A DNA stretch of 64,000 bases, taken from assembly GCA_050181915.1 (NCBI GenBank), contig JBFXCS010000002.1, positions 434,001 through 498,000 on the forward strand, given 5' to 3'. The notes beneath the pieces were generated by a model. The model worked only from the letters and a program-made list of their open reading frames with translations. It had not been told where the DNA came from and did not search any database. The position numbers and the translations under genes are program-made. Each line of letters opens with the position of its first letter. The stretch's first letter is position 1. Positions 16,013 through 24,113 of this stretch are shown here, in pieces. This DNA is from JBFXCS01 sp050181915. GTDB lineage: Bacteria; Actinomycetota; Thermoleophilia; Miltoncostaeales; Miltoncostaeaceae.

Positions 16013-17964
16013 CCGAGCGCCCCGGTGCGCGCGAGCAGGAGCAGCAGCAGCACCAGGCCCACCATCGAGCCGACGTACCCGCGCAGGCGCCCCGACTGCA
16101 GGCGCCGCGCGGCGGCCGCGCCGGCGAGCGCCGCGCGCACCGCGGGCGCGTAGAGCAGCGCGTCGAAGAGGTGCGGCACGCCCCCGCGATGGCGCACCTC
16201 GCGCACCACCCCGCCCCGCGCCACCACCTCGACGCTGCGCTCGGGCCGAAGCACGCCGGCCAGCATCAGCCGCAGGGGCTTGGTGAAGGCCGACGACGTC
16301 CACAGCAGGGCCGGGGACAGATCCTGGCCGCAGGCCCACGCCGGGGCCGGGGCCGGCCGGGCGCGGCCGCGCAGCAGCCAGACGACGCCCACCAGGACGG
16401 CGAGCGCCGCCGCGACCGCGAGCGTGGGCAGCGACGTGCCCGGCACCGCCGGGCCCGCCCCGCGGCCGAGTCCCGCGCCGCCGGGGGCGAGGGCCGCCAG
16501 CGACGGCAGCAGCAGACCCGGCACGACGCCCAGCGCCAGGCACGCGCCGGCGAGCGCGACCACGGCGCCGGCCATCGCCCGGCCCGGCTCGCGCGCCGCG
16601 GCCGCCCGGTCGGTGCGCGGCCGCCCCAGCAGCACCAGCCCCGCGACGCCCGCGAAGCAGGCCGCCGCGAGGGCGGCGGTGGCCGCCAGCGTCGCCACCC
16701 CGAGCGCCCCGGCGACGGCGATGCCCGGCGCGCCGTCGCGGCCCAGCCTCAGCAGGGCCTGGAGCACCACCCACTCGGACGCGAATCCCGCCAGCAGCGG
16801 CACCCCGGCGATGGCGAGGCACCCGGTGAGCATGGCCGCGCCGCTCGCGGGCAGGCGGCGCAGCAGGCCCCCCAGCCGGTCGAGGTCGACCGTGCCGGCC
16901 GCCCGCTCGACCGTGCCGGCGGCGAGGAACAGCAGCCCCTTGAAGGCGGCGTGGGCCAGCGCGTGCAGCAGCGCCCCGGCCAGGGCGAGGGCGGCCCAGC
17001 GCTGCTCGCCGCGGTCGGCGAGCACGGCCCAGGCGCCGAGGGCCATGGCGACGATCCCGGCGTTCTCGATCGACGAGAAGGCCAGCAGGCGCTTCAACCC
17101 GGTCTGGAACAGGGCGTAGACGGCGCCCGCCAGCGCCGAGGCGGCGCCGACGGCGAGCACGGCGAGGCCCACCCACAGCGGCGGGGGGCCGAGCCACCCG
17201 CCCAGCAGCCGCACCAGGCCGTACAGGGCGACCTTGATCATCACCCCCGACATCACCGCCGACAGGTGGCTGGGCGCGATGGGGTGCGCCCGCGGCAGCC
17301 ACGAGTGCAGGGGCACGAGGCCGGCCTTGGTGCCGAAGCCGACGATGCCCGCGACGGCCACGAGCGCCTGCATCCCCGCGCCGGCGGCCGCGATGCCGCC
17401 CGGATCGCCCAGGGCCCCGTGCTGCGCCAGGGTGAGCACCGCGACCCACACGCCGGCGCCGCCGATGTGCGTGATCGCGAGGTACTCGAACACCGCCCGC
17501 CGGGCCGGCGCCTCGTCGTGGGCGACGAGGATCGCGGCGGCGGGGACCAGCGTCATCGCCTCCCAGCAGCCCAGCAGGGTGACCGCGTCCCGCGCGACGA
17601 GCACCCCGATCAGCGCGAGGTGGAACAGGCCGGTGAGCGCCGCGAGCGCGCCGGCCCGCCGGGCGTCGCGGAGGTGGCCCGTGGCGTAGACGGTCGCCGG
17701 CACCCCCACCATGCCGAGCATCAGCAGGAACGCCCCGCTCAGCGGGTCGAGGCCGAGGGCCGGCGAGAGGTCTCCGGTGAAGGAGGCGCCGGCGGTCTCG
17801 CCGCGTACGAGGGCGACGCCCCCCGCCGCGCCGACGGCGGCGAGCCCGGCGGCCTGCAGCCAGAGGCCGGCGCGGCGCGCCCGGGCGGCGCACGACAGCG
17901 CCGTGCCGGTCGCCAGCGCCGCCGCGCCGGCGAGGGCGAGAACGCCCGAGATGGCGCCGGTCAG
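16009..17964 (-). CDS. HyfB-like membrane subunit (NuoL/antiporter type)
   Basis: 651 residues, about 15 membrane helices, Rv0083-like length. KAGLVPLHSWLPRAHPIAPS then SAVMSGVMIKVALYG and KRLLAFSSIENAG are the conserved NuoL/M/HyfB core with the pumping Lys residues. No ATG, GTG or TTG precedes the first helix; the only fitting start is CTG at 17964, inside the overlap CTGA with the ParA-like stop. HyfD, the second antiporter of E. coli hyf, is absent, as in the mycobacterial operon. Confidence 0.85.
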   Translation of the reverse strand: MTGAISGVLALAGAAALATGTALSCAARARRAGLWLQAAGLAAVGAAGGVALVRGETAGASFTGDLSPALGLDPLSGAFLLMLGMVGVPATVYATGHLRDARRAGALAALTGLFHLALIGVLVARDAVTLLGCWEAMTLVPAAAILVAHDEAPARRAVFEYLAITHIGGAGVWVAVLTLAQHGALGDPGGIAAAGAGMQALVAVAGIVGFGTKAGLVPLHSWLPRAHPIAPSHLSAVMSGVMIKVALYGLVRLLGGWLGPPPLWVGLAVLAVGAASALAGAVYALFQTGLKRLLAFSSIENAGIVAMALGAWAVLADRGEQRWAALALAGALLHALAHAAFKGLLFLAAGTVERAAGTVDLDRLGGLLRRLPASGAAMLTGCLAIAGVPLLAGFASEWVVLQALLRLGRDGAPGIAVAGALGVATLAATAALAAACFAGVAGLVLLGRPRTDRAAAAREPGRAMAGAVVALAGACLALGVVPGLLLPSLAALAPGGAGLGRGAGPAVPGTSLPTLAVAAALAVLVGVVWLLRGRARPAPAPAWACGQDLSPALLWTSSAFTKPLRLMLAGVLRPERSVEVVARGGVVREVRHRGGVPHLFDALLYAPAVRAALAGAAAARRLQSGRLRGYVGSMVGLVLLLLLLARTGALG

Positions 17965-18590
17965 GTCGCCGCGGGGCCGACGAGGGCCGCGAGGGCCGCG
18001 CGCAGCGCGTCGTGGGAGAGCAGGTCGTCGACCACCGGGCGGTAGGCGTGCGCGGGGCCGGACATGCCCATCGACATGCCGGAGCGCTCGAGCAGCGGGA
18101 TGGCGTCGGCCATCACCCGCACCCCGGGAGGATCGCCCAGCAGGCGCGCGACGTCGTCCCGCTCCCACCCGCCGCGCGCGGCGGTGAGGCGCACGAGCAG
18201 GACGTCTGCCGCGCGGCCGGCGGCGGCGGCCAGGTCGAGGGTGTCGTCGACCCGGCCGAGCGCGGCCGCGGAGGCCGGTGTCGGCACCACCAGGCGGCCG
18301 GCGGCGAGCATGGCCGAGCGCGTCACGACCGGGTCGCCGGTGGGGGCGTCGATGACGACGTGGGCCATGCCGGCGGCGACGGCGGGAAGGAGCCGGTGGA
18401 GGTCGGGCGACGCCATCGAGACCACCTCGAAGGCGTCGCAGCCGAGGGCCCGCGCCCAGCTCCGCGCGGCGCCGCGCGGATCGGCGTCGACCAGCAGCGT
18501 GGGGCCGTCCTGCGCGAGACCCGCCGCGATGTGGAGGGCCGAGGTGGTCTTGCCGGTGTCGGCCGCGAGGTTGGCGACGGCGACGTTCAG
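17961..18590 (-). CDS. ParA/MinD-like P-loop ATPase at head of hydrogenase-like operon
   Basis: 209 residues with ParA layout: an N-terminal strand and P-loop (VAVANLAADTGKTTSALHIA), then LLVDADPRGAARSWARAL and a C-terminal helical part. Compared with the usual KGGVGKTT, the signature lysine is Ala (AADTGKTT), while the GKTT lysine is kept. No in-frame ATG/GTG/TTG exists before the P-loop; CTG 18590 is taken because GGAGGG (18603-18598) lies 7 nt upstream. CTGA overlap with HyfB. No CxC motif of CooC type is seen. Role in the complex (assembly, metal delivery or localisation) is unknown. Confidence 0.75.
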   Translation of the reverse strand: MNVAVANLAADTGKTTSALHIAAGLAQDGPTLLVDADPRGAARSWARALGCDAFEVVSMASPDLHRLLPAVAAGMAHVVIDAPTGDPVVTRSAMLAAGRLVVPTPASAAALGRVDDTLDLAAAAGRAADVLLVRLTAARGGWERDDVARLLGDPPGVRVMADAIPLLERSGMSMGMSGPAHAYRPVVDDLLSHDALRAALAALVGPAAT

Positions 18591-18603
18591 CCCACGGCCC
18601 TCC

Positions 18604-18704
18604 GTGCGACCGTACTGTGTATATCTCGCATTCTTTTAAGATTACAAGATCAACTTTGATAGAGTGGCGCCCTGCGGAACTCGGTGACCGAGGGGGGAAG
18701 GGCG
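18604..18704. promoter_or_regulatory. Divergent control region, hydrogenase-like operon and ArsR gene
   Basis: An AT-rich block (about 18619-18663), striking against the GC-rich flanks, separates the operon head from its divergent ArsR regulator. The strings ATCTCGCATTCTTTTAAGAT and ACAAGATCAACTTTGAT contain loose inverted repeats. Given the Rv0081 precedent, I infer an autoregulatory and operon operator here. Confidence 0.5.
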
Positions 18705-19100
18705 ATGGCGCGAGCGCGCGGCACGGGCACCGGCGGCGGTCCGCGACGCGAGCCCATCTACGTCGCGAAGGCCGAGTTCTTCCGGGTGCTGGGGCACCCC
18801 GCGCGGGTGCGGATCCTGGAGCTGCTCCGCGACAACGGGGAGATGAGCGTCGGCGAGCTGCAGGCCGCCCTCCAGCTCGACTCGAGCGGCACGTCGCAGC
18901 ACCTCGGCGTGATGCGCCGCCAGGGCATCCTGGAGAGCCGCAAGGAGAGCACCAGCGTCTACTACCGGGCGCGGGATCCCCGCATCTTCCAGCTGCTCGA
19001 GGCCGCCCGGCAGATCCTGTCGTCGTCGCTCGAGGCGACCCAGGCCCTGCTCAGCGAGCTGACGCTCGCGGCGCCGCCGGGCTCCTCCCGCACCTCCTGA
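18705..19100 (+). CDS. ArsR-family regulator, Rv0081-like
   Basis: 131 residues. The core KAEFFRVLGHPARVRILELL, then VGELQAAL and SGTSQHLGVMRRQGIL matches, from memory, M. tuberculosis Rv0081, the regulator of the formate-hydrogenlyase-like operon Rv0081-Rv0087 in the hypoxia network. No metal-binding CVC motif is visible, so a redox or other signal is likely. ATG 18705 follows GAGGGGGGAAGGG; GTG 18684 is weaker. Divergent from the operon it probably controls. Confidence 0.88.
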   Translation: MARARGTGTGGGPRREPIYVAKAEFFRVLGHPARVRILELLRDNGEMSVGELQAALQLDSSGTSQHLGVMRRQGILESRKESTSVYYRARDPRIFQLLEAARQILSSSLEATQALLSELTLAAPPGSSRTS

Positions 19101-19127
19101 GTCGCCCGGCCCGGGTGGCCGCGCGAC

Positions 19128-19880
19128 TCAGATCGCCTGCAGCATCCCCCCGTCGACCGGGATGGCCGCCCCGGTGACGTAGGCGGCCGACACGCCGCAG
19201 AGGAAGGCGCCGACGGCGGCGATCTCCTCGACCCGGCCGGTGCGACGGGCCGGCACGGCGGCGCGGGCGAGCTCCTCGGCCCGCTCCGCGGAGCCGGCGA
19301 GCGACACCAGCCGGTCGGTGAGGATGCGGCCGGGCAGGAGGGTGTTGAGCGTCACGCCGTCGGCCGCGACCTCGCGGGCGATCGTCTTCCAGGCCGCCAG
19401 CGCCGCCGAGCGCTCGGCGTTCGACAGCATGAGGTTGCCGATGGGCTCGCGCACGGAGGTGGACGCGACGTTCAGCAGGCGCCCGAAGCCCCGCTCGCGC
19501 ATGCCGGGAACCACCAGGGCCGCCAGCGCGACGGGGGCCTGCACGAGCGACCGGTGCGCCTCCTCCCACTGGCGCGCCGTGAAGGCGAGCGGGTCGGGGT
19601 CGGCCGGCGGGCCGCCGGTGTTGCACACGAGGATGTCGAGCGGGCCGCCGAGGGCCGCCTGGGCGGCCGCGACCAGGGCGGGCGCGGCGTCGAGGTCCGC
19701 GCTGTCCCACACCAGGCCGGTCGCGCCGATCTCGGCCGCGGTGGCCGCGATCGCCTCCTGGGAGCGCGACGCGACGGCGACGGCGACGCCCTCGGCGACG
19801 AGGGCCTGCGCGATGCCGCGGCCGATGCCGCGCGACGCGCCGGCGACCAGCGCGCGCCGCCCGGAGATGCCGAGATCCAT
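19128..19880 (-). CDS. SDR-family oxidoreductase, atypical active site
   Basis: 250-residue short-chain dehydrogenase fold. NAD(P) motif VAGASRGIGRGIAQAL, NTGG in the NNAG position, NVASTS supplying the Ser. Where YxxxK is expected the sequence is SNAER, so Tyr is Ser and Lys is Arg, as in the known 3-oxoacyl-ACP-reductase-like subgroup that lacks the usual catalytic pair. The C-terminal AAYVTGAAIPVDGGML is standard. Substrate and activity uncertain. Confidence 0.88.
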   Translation of the reverse strand: MDLGISGRRALVAGASRGIGRGIAQALVAEGVAVAVASRSQEAIAATAAEIGATGLVWDSADLDAAPALVAAAQAALGGPLDILVCNTGGPPADPDPLAFTARQWEEAHRSLVQAPVALAALVVPGMRERGFGRLLNVASTSVREPIGNLMLSNAERSAALAAWKTIAREVAADGVTLNTLLPGRILTDRLVSLAGSAERAEELARAAVPARRTGRVEEIAAVGAFLCGVSAAYVTGAAIPVDGGMLQAI

Positions 19881-19987
19881 GCCGCCAGCCTATCGGCCGT
19901 CGCTCACAGCCGGTTCACAGCCGGCGCTCATGGTCCCGCCATGGCGGCGCCCTACGCTGCACCTGGATCACCAGCGAGGGAGGGACG

Positions 19988-20830
19988 ATGGCGACGCACC
20001 GGGACCGGCACGACGAGGTGGAGGACCACGACCGCGGCCTCGCCTTCGACATGACGACCATGAGCCGCCGCCAGGCGCTGGGCCTGTTCGCCTTCGGCGG
20101 GCTGGGGGGCCTGGCCGTCCTCGCGGGGTGCTCGTCCGCCGACGACGGCTCCGCCTCGGGCACGACCGCCACCGCCGACGCCACGACCACCGCCGCGTCG
20201 ACCACGACCGGCGAGGTGCCGGAGGAGACCGCCGGCCCCTACCCCGGCGACGGATCGAACGGCCCCAACGTGCTCACCGAGAGCGGCATCGTGCGCAGCG
20301 ACATCACGGGCAGCTTCGGATCGGCGTCCGGCGTGGCGGAGGGCGTGCCCCTCGCCATCGACCTGACGATCATCGACGTGGCGGCCGGGGGCGCCGTGCT
20401 GCCGGGGGCGGCGGTGTACGTGTGGCACTGCGACCGCGAGGGCCGCTACTCGCTGTACTCGTCCGGGATCACCGACCAGAACTACCTGCGCGGGGTGCAG
20501 GAGGCCGACGCGGACGGCAAGGTCGCCTTCACCAGCATCTTCCCGGCCGCCTACTCGGGCCGCTGGCCGCACATCCACTTCGAGGTCTACCGCACGCTCG
20601 ACGACGCCACGGCGGCCGGGACCAAGATGGTGACCTCGCAGATCGCCCTGCCGGAGGACGCCTGCCGGGAGGTGTACGCCACCACCGGCTACGAGCAGAG
20701 CGTCACCAACCTGAACGCCACCTCGCTGTCGACGGACATGGTCTTCTCCGACGGCTGGTCGACCCAGCTCGGCACGGTGACCGGCACCGCCGCGGACGGC
20801 ATGACCGTGACGCTGAACGTGGGGGTGTGA
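19988..20830 (+). CDS. Intradiol ring-cleavage dioxygenase-like Tat lipoprotein
   Basis: 280 residues. A Tat-type signal (MSRRQALGLFAFGGLGGLAV) leads to a lipobox ending in Cys (LAGC), then a Thr/Ala-rich linker and an intradiol dioxygenase domain. Probable Fe(III) ligands are present: Tyr in HCDREGRYS, Tyr in FPAAYSGRW, and the two His of PHIHFEVY. These secreted members act on catechol-type or unknown aromatic substrates. ATG 19988 follows GAGGGAGGG. A FAD monooxygenase follows in the same direction and may work on related aromatics; that link is inference. Confidence 0.88.
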   Translation: MATHRDRHDEVEDHDRGLAFDMTTMSRRQALGLFAFGGLGGLAVLAGCSSADDGSASGTTATADATTTAASTTTGEVPEETAGPYPGDGSNGPNVLTESGIVRSDITGSFGSASGVAEGVPLAIDLTIIDVAAGGAVLPGAAVYVWHCDREGRYSLYSSGITDQNYLRGVQEADADGKVAFTSIFPAAYSGRWPHIHFEVYRTLDDATAAGTKMVTSQIALPEDACREVYATTGYEQSVTNLNATSLSTDMVFSDGWSTQLGTVTGTAADGMTVTLNVGV

Positions 20831-20890
20831 CCGCCCGGGCGGCGGCGTCCCCGGATGCGCGAAGCTGCGGCGGACGACGAGGGGGTCCCG

Positions 20891-21913
20891 GTGAGGGTGA
20901 TCGTGGTGGGCGGCGGCATGGCGGGCCTGGTGGCCGCGCGCGGGCTGCTGCGGCGCGGCATCGAGCCGCTGCTGGTCGAGCGGGCGCCGAGCACGGTGCG
21001 GGTGACCGGGCCGATCATGCTGCCCTTCCAGGCCTACGACGCGCTGGAGGAGCTGGGCCTGCTGGCGGGCATCCGGGCCCGCGGGCGCGACATCCCGCCG
21101 CACCGCAACGGCAACCCGGTGGCGATCGGCGTCGCGCGGCAGGTCGTGCTGGAGAGCCTGCGCGAGGGCCTCGACATCGCATGGGAGCAAGAACTGGTGG
21201 ACCTCGTCCGCGACGGCGACCGCGTGGCGGGCGTGCGCCTGCGCGGGCCGGAGGGCGAGCGCGAGGCGGCCTCCGACCTGGTGGTCGGCGCCGACGGCAC
21301 GATGTCGCGCGTCCGCGAGCTGGCGGGCATCCCGGCCCGCACCCGGACGGCGGACACGGCCTTCATCTCGTTCCGCACCGACCACGTGATGGACGAGCCC
21401 TTCCACATCCGGTTCCTCTCCGACGGGCGGCAGATGACGCTGGTCGGCTGGCCGGGCGGCACCGCCGGCGGCTGGCAGATCGAGCGCCCGCCCGGGGGCG
21501 CCGAGGAGGCCCTCGCCCCGGGCCTCGACGCCTATCGGTGCGCCTTCGTGCGCCTGCTGCCGGAGGCCGAGGCCCCGCTCGCGACCCTGACCTCGATCGA
21601 CGACCTCCACTACCGCGAGGTCACCGAGGTGCGCTGCGAGACGTGGTGGACGCCGGGCGTGGCCCTGGTCGGCGAGGCCCTGCACGCCATGAACCCCGAG
21701 GTCGGCATCGGCTCGGGCCTCGGCATGGGCGACGCCCAGGCCCTCGCGATCACGGTGGGCCGCAACCCCGACGACGCCGACGCGGCCTGCCGCGACTACG
21801 AGCACTGGCGGCGGCCCGCGGTGCAGCCCTACCTGGCCGTGGGCGCCCAGGCGTCGAAGGTGATCAGCGGCGGGCCGCTGCGCGACGAGGAGCGCTGGCC
21901 GCCGGTCGAATAG
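20891..21913 (+). CDS. FAD-dependent monooxygenase (PHBH-like)
   Basis: 340 residues. GxGxxG-type Rossmann VIVVGGGMAGLVAARGL at the N terminus, the DG motif LVVGADGTMSRVR, and the GD-like motif VALVGEALHAMNPEVGIG identify a group A flavoprotein hydroxylase. It is slightly short, missing the thioredoxin-like tail of phenol hydroxylases. GTG 20891 has GAGGGGG upstream and starts the fold; the in-frame ATG 20855 adds 12 residues. Substrate unknown. Confidence 0.87.
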   Translation: MRVIVVGGGMAGLVAARGLLRRGIEPLLVERAPSTVRVTGPIMLPFQAYDALEELGLLAGIRARGRDIPPHRNGNPVAIGVARQVVLESLREGLDIAWEQELVDLVRDGDRVAGVRLRGPEGEREAASDLVVGADGTMSRVRELAGIPARTRTADTAFISFRTDHVMDEPFHIRFLSDGRQMTLVGWPGGTAGGWQIERPPGGAEEALAPGLDAYRCAFVRLLPEAEAPLATLTSIDDLHYREVTEVRCETWWTPGVALVGEALHAMNPEVGIGSGLGMGDAQALAITVGRNPDDADAACRDYEHWRRPAVQPYLAVGAQASKVISGGPLRDEERWPPVE

Positions 21914-21948
21914 CACGAATGGACACGCGCGAGGGGCGGCACCTGCGT

Positions 21949-21954
21949 TAGCCT
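21949..21954 (+). promoter_or_regulatory. -10-like TAGCCT before MMPL gene
   Basis: TAGCCT lies 7 nt before the ATG at 21962 with no ribosome-binding site between, as in a leaderless mRNA. Confidence 0.35.
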
Positions 21955-21961
21955 CGCCGCG

Positions 21962-24040
21962 ATGCTGAGCCGTCTGGCCTCCCTCCCGGCATCCCGTGTC
22001 GGCAAGTTCATCGTCCTCATCGCCTGGCTGGCGATCGTCGCCGGCGTCTCCGGGCCCGGCGGCAAGTTCGAGGACGCCCAGGAGAACGAGGCGAAGAGCT
22101 TCCTGCCCGGCGACGCCGAGTCGACCCGGGTGCTGGACGCGCTCGACCGCTTCGGCTCGGCCGACGTCGCCGACGCGGTCACGGTGTTCCGGCGCGACGG
22201 CGGGCTCACCGCCGCCGACCGCGCCGCCGTCGAGCGGCTGAGGGACGACCTCACCGCGACGCCGCCCCCCGGCACGGCCGCCACCACCGGCCCGATCGTC
22301 TCGGCCGACAGCTCCACGGCGCTGCTGATCTCGCCGGTGACCGTGCCCGAGGACGACGACCAGGTCCTCCAGGACGCGGTGAAGGACATCCGCGAGCGCT
22401 CGGAGGCGGCCACCCCCGCCGGCGCGGAGTCGAAGGTCACGGGCGGCGCCGGGTACTCCGCCGACGCGATCAAGGTGTTCGAGAACATCAACTCGACCCT
22501 GCTCATCGCCACCGCCCTGCTGGTCTTCGTGCTGCTGGTGCTGATCTACCGCAGCCCGATCTTCTGGCTCATCCCGCTGCTCTCGGTCGGCTTCGCGGAG
22601 ATCACGGTGCGCGGCATCGGCTACGGGCTCGCCCAGGCGGGGGTGGTGATCAACGGGCAGACCGCGGGCATCCTGCTGGTGCTGGTCTTCGGCGCGGGCA
22701 CCGACTACGCGCTGCTGCTGGTCGCCCGCTACCGCGAGGAGCTGCACCGCCACCGCGACCGCCACGACGCCATGCGCGTCGCGCTGCGCCAGGCGGGCCC
22801 GGCGATCCTCGCGTCCGGCCTGACCAACGTCTGCGCCCTGCTCGTGCTGATGCTGGCCGAGGTGAACGGCACCTCCGGCCTGGGGCCGGTCGCGGCGATG
22901 GGCGTGGCGGTCGCCATGGTCGCGATGCTCACCGTCCTCCCCGCGCTGCTGGCGATCGTGGGGCGCGGCGCGTTCTGGCCCTTCATCCCGCGCCACCGGC
23001 CCGACGGGGAGGAGGCGCCGGAGGAGCGCGGCGCGTGGCGGGGCCTGGGCGACCGCATCGGGCGCCGCCCGCGGCCGGTGTGGATCGGCACCCTCGCCAG
23101 CCTCGTCGTGCTGGCCCTCGGCGTGACCATGTTCGACTCGGGCCTCACCTCCGGCAACGGCTTCCGCGGCGACGTCGGTTCCGTGCAGGGCCAGGAGATG
23201 GTCGCCCGCGCCTTCCCGGGCGGGACCAGCGCCCCGACCGACGTGATCGTGCCGGACCCGGCGTCCGTGCCGCGGGTCGCGGCGGCCCTCCGGGCGGCGC
23301 CCGGGGTGACGGCGGTGAGCGAGGTGGAGCGCGGGGAGCCGGGGGTGCGGCTGGCGGTCGTCCTCGAGCCCGATCCGTACAGCACCGCCGCCTTCGACCT
23401 GGTGCCCGGGCTCCGCGACGCGGTCCGTCAGGCCGACCCGCGGGCCCTGGTGGGCGGGCCGTCCGCCACCGAGCACGACCTGCGCGAGGCGTCGCAGCGC
23501 GACCTGTGGCTGCTGCCGCCCCTCGTGCTGCTGGTGATCCTGGTGATCATCGGCGTGCTGCTGCGGGCGATCGTGGCGCCGATCGTGATAGTGGCGACGG
23601 TGATCGTGTCGTTCCTCGCGGCGCTCGGCGTGAGCGTCGTGGTGTTCGACCACATCTTCGACTTCCCCGGCTCCGACCCGTCGCTGCCCCTGTTCGGGTT
23701 CATCTTCCTGGTCGCGCTGGGGGTCGACTACAACATCTTCCTCATGGCCCGGGTGCGCGAGGAGGCCGTAACCCACGGCACCCGCCAGGGCATGATCCGC
23801 GGGCTCGCGGTGACCGGGGCCGTCATCACCTCCGCCGGCATCGTCCTGGCCGGCACCTTCGGCGTGCTGGCCGTGCTGCCGCTCGTGTTCCTCACCGAGA
23901 TCGGCTTCCTGGTCGCCTTCGGCGTGCTGCTCGACACCTTCCTGGTGCGATCGGTGCTGCTGCCCGGGCTGGTGATGGAGCTCGACCGCAGGGTCTGGTG
24001 GCCCTCGCGGCTGTCGCGGGGAGGCCGGAAGAGGACGTGA
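21962..24040 (+). CDS. MMPL/RND-family transporter
   Basis: 692 residues, about 12 membrane helices in two halves, each with a periplasmic loop. The repeats LVFGAGTDYALLLVARYREE (half 1) and FLVALGVDYNIFLMARVREE (half 2) carry the paired Asp-Tyr that relay protons in MMPL proteins. Likely exports a lipid or hydrophobic compound by proton antiport; the cargo is unknown. Probably transcribed alone. Confidence 0.93.
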   Translation: MLSRLASLPASRVGKFIVLIAWLAIVAGVSGPGGKFEDAQENEAKSFLPGDAESTRVLDALDRFGSADVADAVTVFRRDGGLTAADRAAVERLRDDLTATPPPGTAATTGPIVSADSSTALLISPVTVPEDDDQVLQDAVKDIRERSEAATPAGAESKVTGGAGYSADAIKVFENINSTLLIATALLVFVLLVLIYRSPIFWLIPLLSVGFAEITVRGIGYGLAQAGVVINGQTAGILLVLVFGAGTDYALLLVARYREELHRHRDRHDAMRVALRQAGPAILASGLTNVCALLVLMLAEVNGTSGLGPVAAMGVAVAMVAMLTVLPALLAIVGRGAFWPFIPRHRPDGEEAPEERGAWRGLGDRIGRRPRPVWIGTLASLVVLALGVTMFDSGLTSGNGFRGDVGSVQGQEMVARAFPGGTSAPTDVIVPDPASVPRVAAALRAAPGVTAVSEVERGEPGVRLAVVLEPDPYSTAAFDLVPGLRDAVRQADPRALVGGPSATEHDLREASQRDLWLLPPLVLLVILVIIGVLLRAIVAPIVIVATVIVSFLAALGVSVVVFDHIFDFPGSDPSLPLFGFIFLVALGVDYNIFLMARVREEAVTHGTRQGMIRGLAVTGAVITSAGIVLAGTFGVLAVLPLVFLTEIGFLVAFGVLLDTFLVRSVLLPGLVMELDRRVWWPSRLSRGGRKRT

Positions 24041-24113
24041 CACCTGCGGTCCGCGCCGTCGCCACGGCGGGAGCCTTGGCTATCATGACGCGCGTGAACA
24101 GCACTCCGGACCG

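Noticed and set aside
11176..18590. Respiratory complex I (nuo) operon
   Set aside because: No NuoA, NuoJ, NuoI or NADH-module genes; subunit set, HyfE-type subunit, CxxC pairs and regulator fit Hyc/Hyf-like complexes.
19952..24043. Very long (1363-codon) minus-strand reading frame
   Set aside because: Low-complexity His/Arg/Gly/Asp translation antisense to clear genes (dioxygenase-like, monooxygenase, MMPL); a GC-rich shadow.
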